Positions 4,450-5,380 of a DNA stretch of 5,380 nucleotides are shown here, in pieces. The position numbers were made by a program, and so were the translations under genes. The stretch is taken from positions 1 to 5,380 of the forward strand of contig JAGQSP010000180.1 in NCBI GenBank assembly GCA_020439485.1. The letters are read 5' to 3'. Position 1 is the first letter of the stretch. The number at the start of each line of letters is the position of its first letter. The stretch comes from Acidimicrobiales bacterium (GTDB lineage Bacteria > Actinomycetota > Acidimicrobiia > Acidimicrobiales > Poriferisodalaceae). Below the pieces are notes generated by a model. The model saw only the letters and a program-made list of their open reading frames with translations, made no database searches and was not told the DNA's origin.

Positions 4450-5380
4450 GTGACAGAGGTGCGGGTGGTGCTTAGCGGCGCCGACGAACTAGAGCTGATG
4501 GATGTCGCCGGGCTCGAGGCCGAGCTCGGTGGCATTCGCCGCGTGCGGGCCCGGTTGGACGGCCACGAGGCCCGTTTGCTGGCCGCGTTGAACAAGGCGC
4601 GTCAGAGGGTCGCGAACCGCAAGGGCAAAGCACCCGACACCGGGAGCGAAGACGAGGCAGGGTCTGGGTCCAAGCCGGATCCTGGGCCGCCTGCTCCGTC
4701 GCGTAAGGCCCAGCGCGAGGCCGAGGCCAGGTCACAGCGTCTAGCGGCCAATCCCGATGTCGCCGAGGCGCTGGAAGCCGGGGACATCAACTCAGAGCAG
4801 GCCGACTACCTGACCGACACCGACCTGGCCGACGACACCAAAGCCCGCCTGCTCGCGGACGCGAAGGGCCAGTCGGCTGACGAGACCAAGGCCGCGGTTC
4901 GCGAAGCCGAACGCGAGCAAACCCGCGAAAACCCCGAAGAGCGCCTGGCCCGTCAACGCAGACGCAGGCGAGGGTCGTGTGGCATCGACAACGAAGACAT
5001 GATCTGGTTCACCGCCACACTGGACCCCGTCACCGGTGCTGCGTTGAAAGCCGAATACGACCGACGTGAACGCGCTGCGTTCCACCACGACATGCGAACC
5101 ATCACAGACCCCAGAAAACGTCGCAGCCACCAACAACGCGGCGCAGACGTCATCGCAAGCATGCTCACAGACGGACTCCTACCCGCCACCACCGCCGCAG
5201 AGGCCAGGGGTTGTGTGAACCTCATCATCGACATCGACCAACTCGCCAAACCCGACGGCACGGCCTACACCCTCGACGGAACCCAAATACCCGCATCGAC
5301 CGCACGATCCATGCTGTGCCGGGCCCAGATCAACGCCTGGTACCAACAGGCAGACCGAACAATCCTCGACCTGGCCTACG
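4450..5380 (+). CDS. DUF222/13E12-type HNH endonuclease, N-terminal part
   Basis: An open frame of 310 codons from GTG at 4450 that runs off the right edge without a stop. It matches the DUF222 region of actinobacterial 13E12-repeat proteins, which usually carry a C-terminal HNH nuclease domain. Residues 12-55 form a charged amphipathic helix (LEAELGGIRRVRARLDGHEARLLAAL). Residues 58-90 are a low-complexity linker rich in Gly, Pro, Ser and Lys. Residues 97-160 are helical (DVAEALEAGDINSEQADYL). An arginine run, RQRRRRRG, lies at 168-175. WFTATLDPVTGAALKAEYDR (186-205) and RRSHQQRGADVIASML (224-239) are the DUF222 core. ILDLAY at 305-310 is where the GRR…TPAQRRAL…DGGC HNH segment normally begins, so that domain should follow just outside the window. 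These genes are often multicopy and possibly mobile; their role is poorly known. Base composition changes sharply near 4880-4900. GTG at 4420 is an alternative start without support. Confidence 0.9.
   Translation, partial: MTEVRVVLSGADELELMDVAGLEAELGGIRRVRARLDGHEARLLAALNKARQRVANRKGKAPDTGSEDEAGSGSKPDPGPPAPSRKAQREAEARSQRLAANPDVAEALEAGDINSEQADYLTDTDLADDTKARLLADAKGQSADETKAAVREAEREQTRENPEERLARQRRRRRGSCGIDNEDMIWFTATLDPVTGAALKAEYDRRERAAFHHDMRTITDPRKRRSHQQRGADVIASMLTDGLLPATTAAEARGCVNLIIDIDQLAKPDGTAYTLDGTQIPASTARSMLCRAQINAWYQQADRTILDLAY

Noticed and set aside
4792..5261. Minus-strand open frames antisense to the DUF222 gene
   Set aside because: They overlap each other and a plus-strand frame with clear DUF222 features. 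They look like by-products of the A/C-rich composition of the plus strand.
4450..5380. A toxin, restriction or other new defence system around the HNH-type gene
   Set aside because: Only the N-terminal part of one known, often multicopy family is visible, with no immunity, methylase or partner gene in the window.
1..5380. tRNA, rRNA, CRISPR array, insertion sequence or attachment site
   Set aside because: Reading both strands showed no cloverleaf-like segment, no spaced repeat array, no transposase, and no flanking inverted or direct repeats of useful length.

Overview
The window reads as high-GC actinobacterial chromosome. The GC content looks to be in the mid-60s percent by eye. The gene set points the same way: a luciferase-like monooxygenase of the F420-associated actinobacterial type, a 3'-phosphoadenosine phosphatase very like mycobacterial CysQ, and a DUF222/13E12-type HNH endonuclease. 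Mixed Shine-Dalgarno and apparently leaderless starts also fit Actinomycetota. I cannot place it below phylum. An Acidimicrobiia-like or other non-mycobacterial actinobacterium is only a guess.

Layout, left to right. (1) 30-503 (+): small hypothetical protein with a probable bacterial PH-like fold. (2) 523-1419 (-): LLM-class flavin/F420-dependent oxidoreductase. (3) 1479-2675 (+): 12-TM major facilitator transporter of the monocarboxylate/oxalate-formate type. (4) 2672-3538 (-): 10-TM EamA/DMT-family transporter. (5) 3594-4349 (+): cysQ. (6) 4450 to beyond the right edge (+): DUF222 protein whose HNH nuclease domain, if present, lies past the window.

The first five genes strictly alternate in strand, so there is no multi-gene operon. 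They form two divergent pairs (LLM/MFS with a 59-bp gap, EamA/cysQ with a 55-bp gap) and two convergent junctions (genes 1/2 and 3/4). Both convergent junctions carry a GC-rich hairpin without a T-tract. At the second, the two stop codons share one CTAG and sit in the hairpin loop. The divergent gaps hold short repeats that could be operators.

Functionally, the LLM oxidoreductase and the MFS carrier could be a divergently expressed uptake-and-oxidation pair for a small organic acid or similar substrate, but this is context inference only. CysQ recycles the 3'-phosphoadenosine 5'-phosphate made in sulfate assimilation, and nothing else in the window belongs to that pathway. I found no tRNA, rRNA, CRISPR array, insertion sequence or phage gene, and no convincing new multi-gene system. 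The items most worth a second look are a sharp change of base composition inside the DUF222 gene, the overlapping convergent stops, and the promoter architecture of the EamA/cysQ gap.
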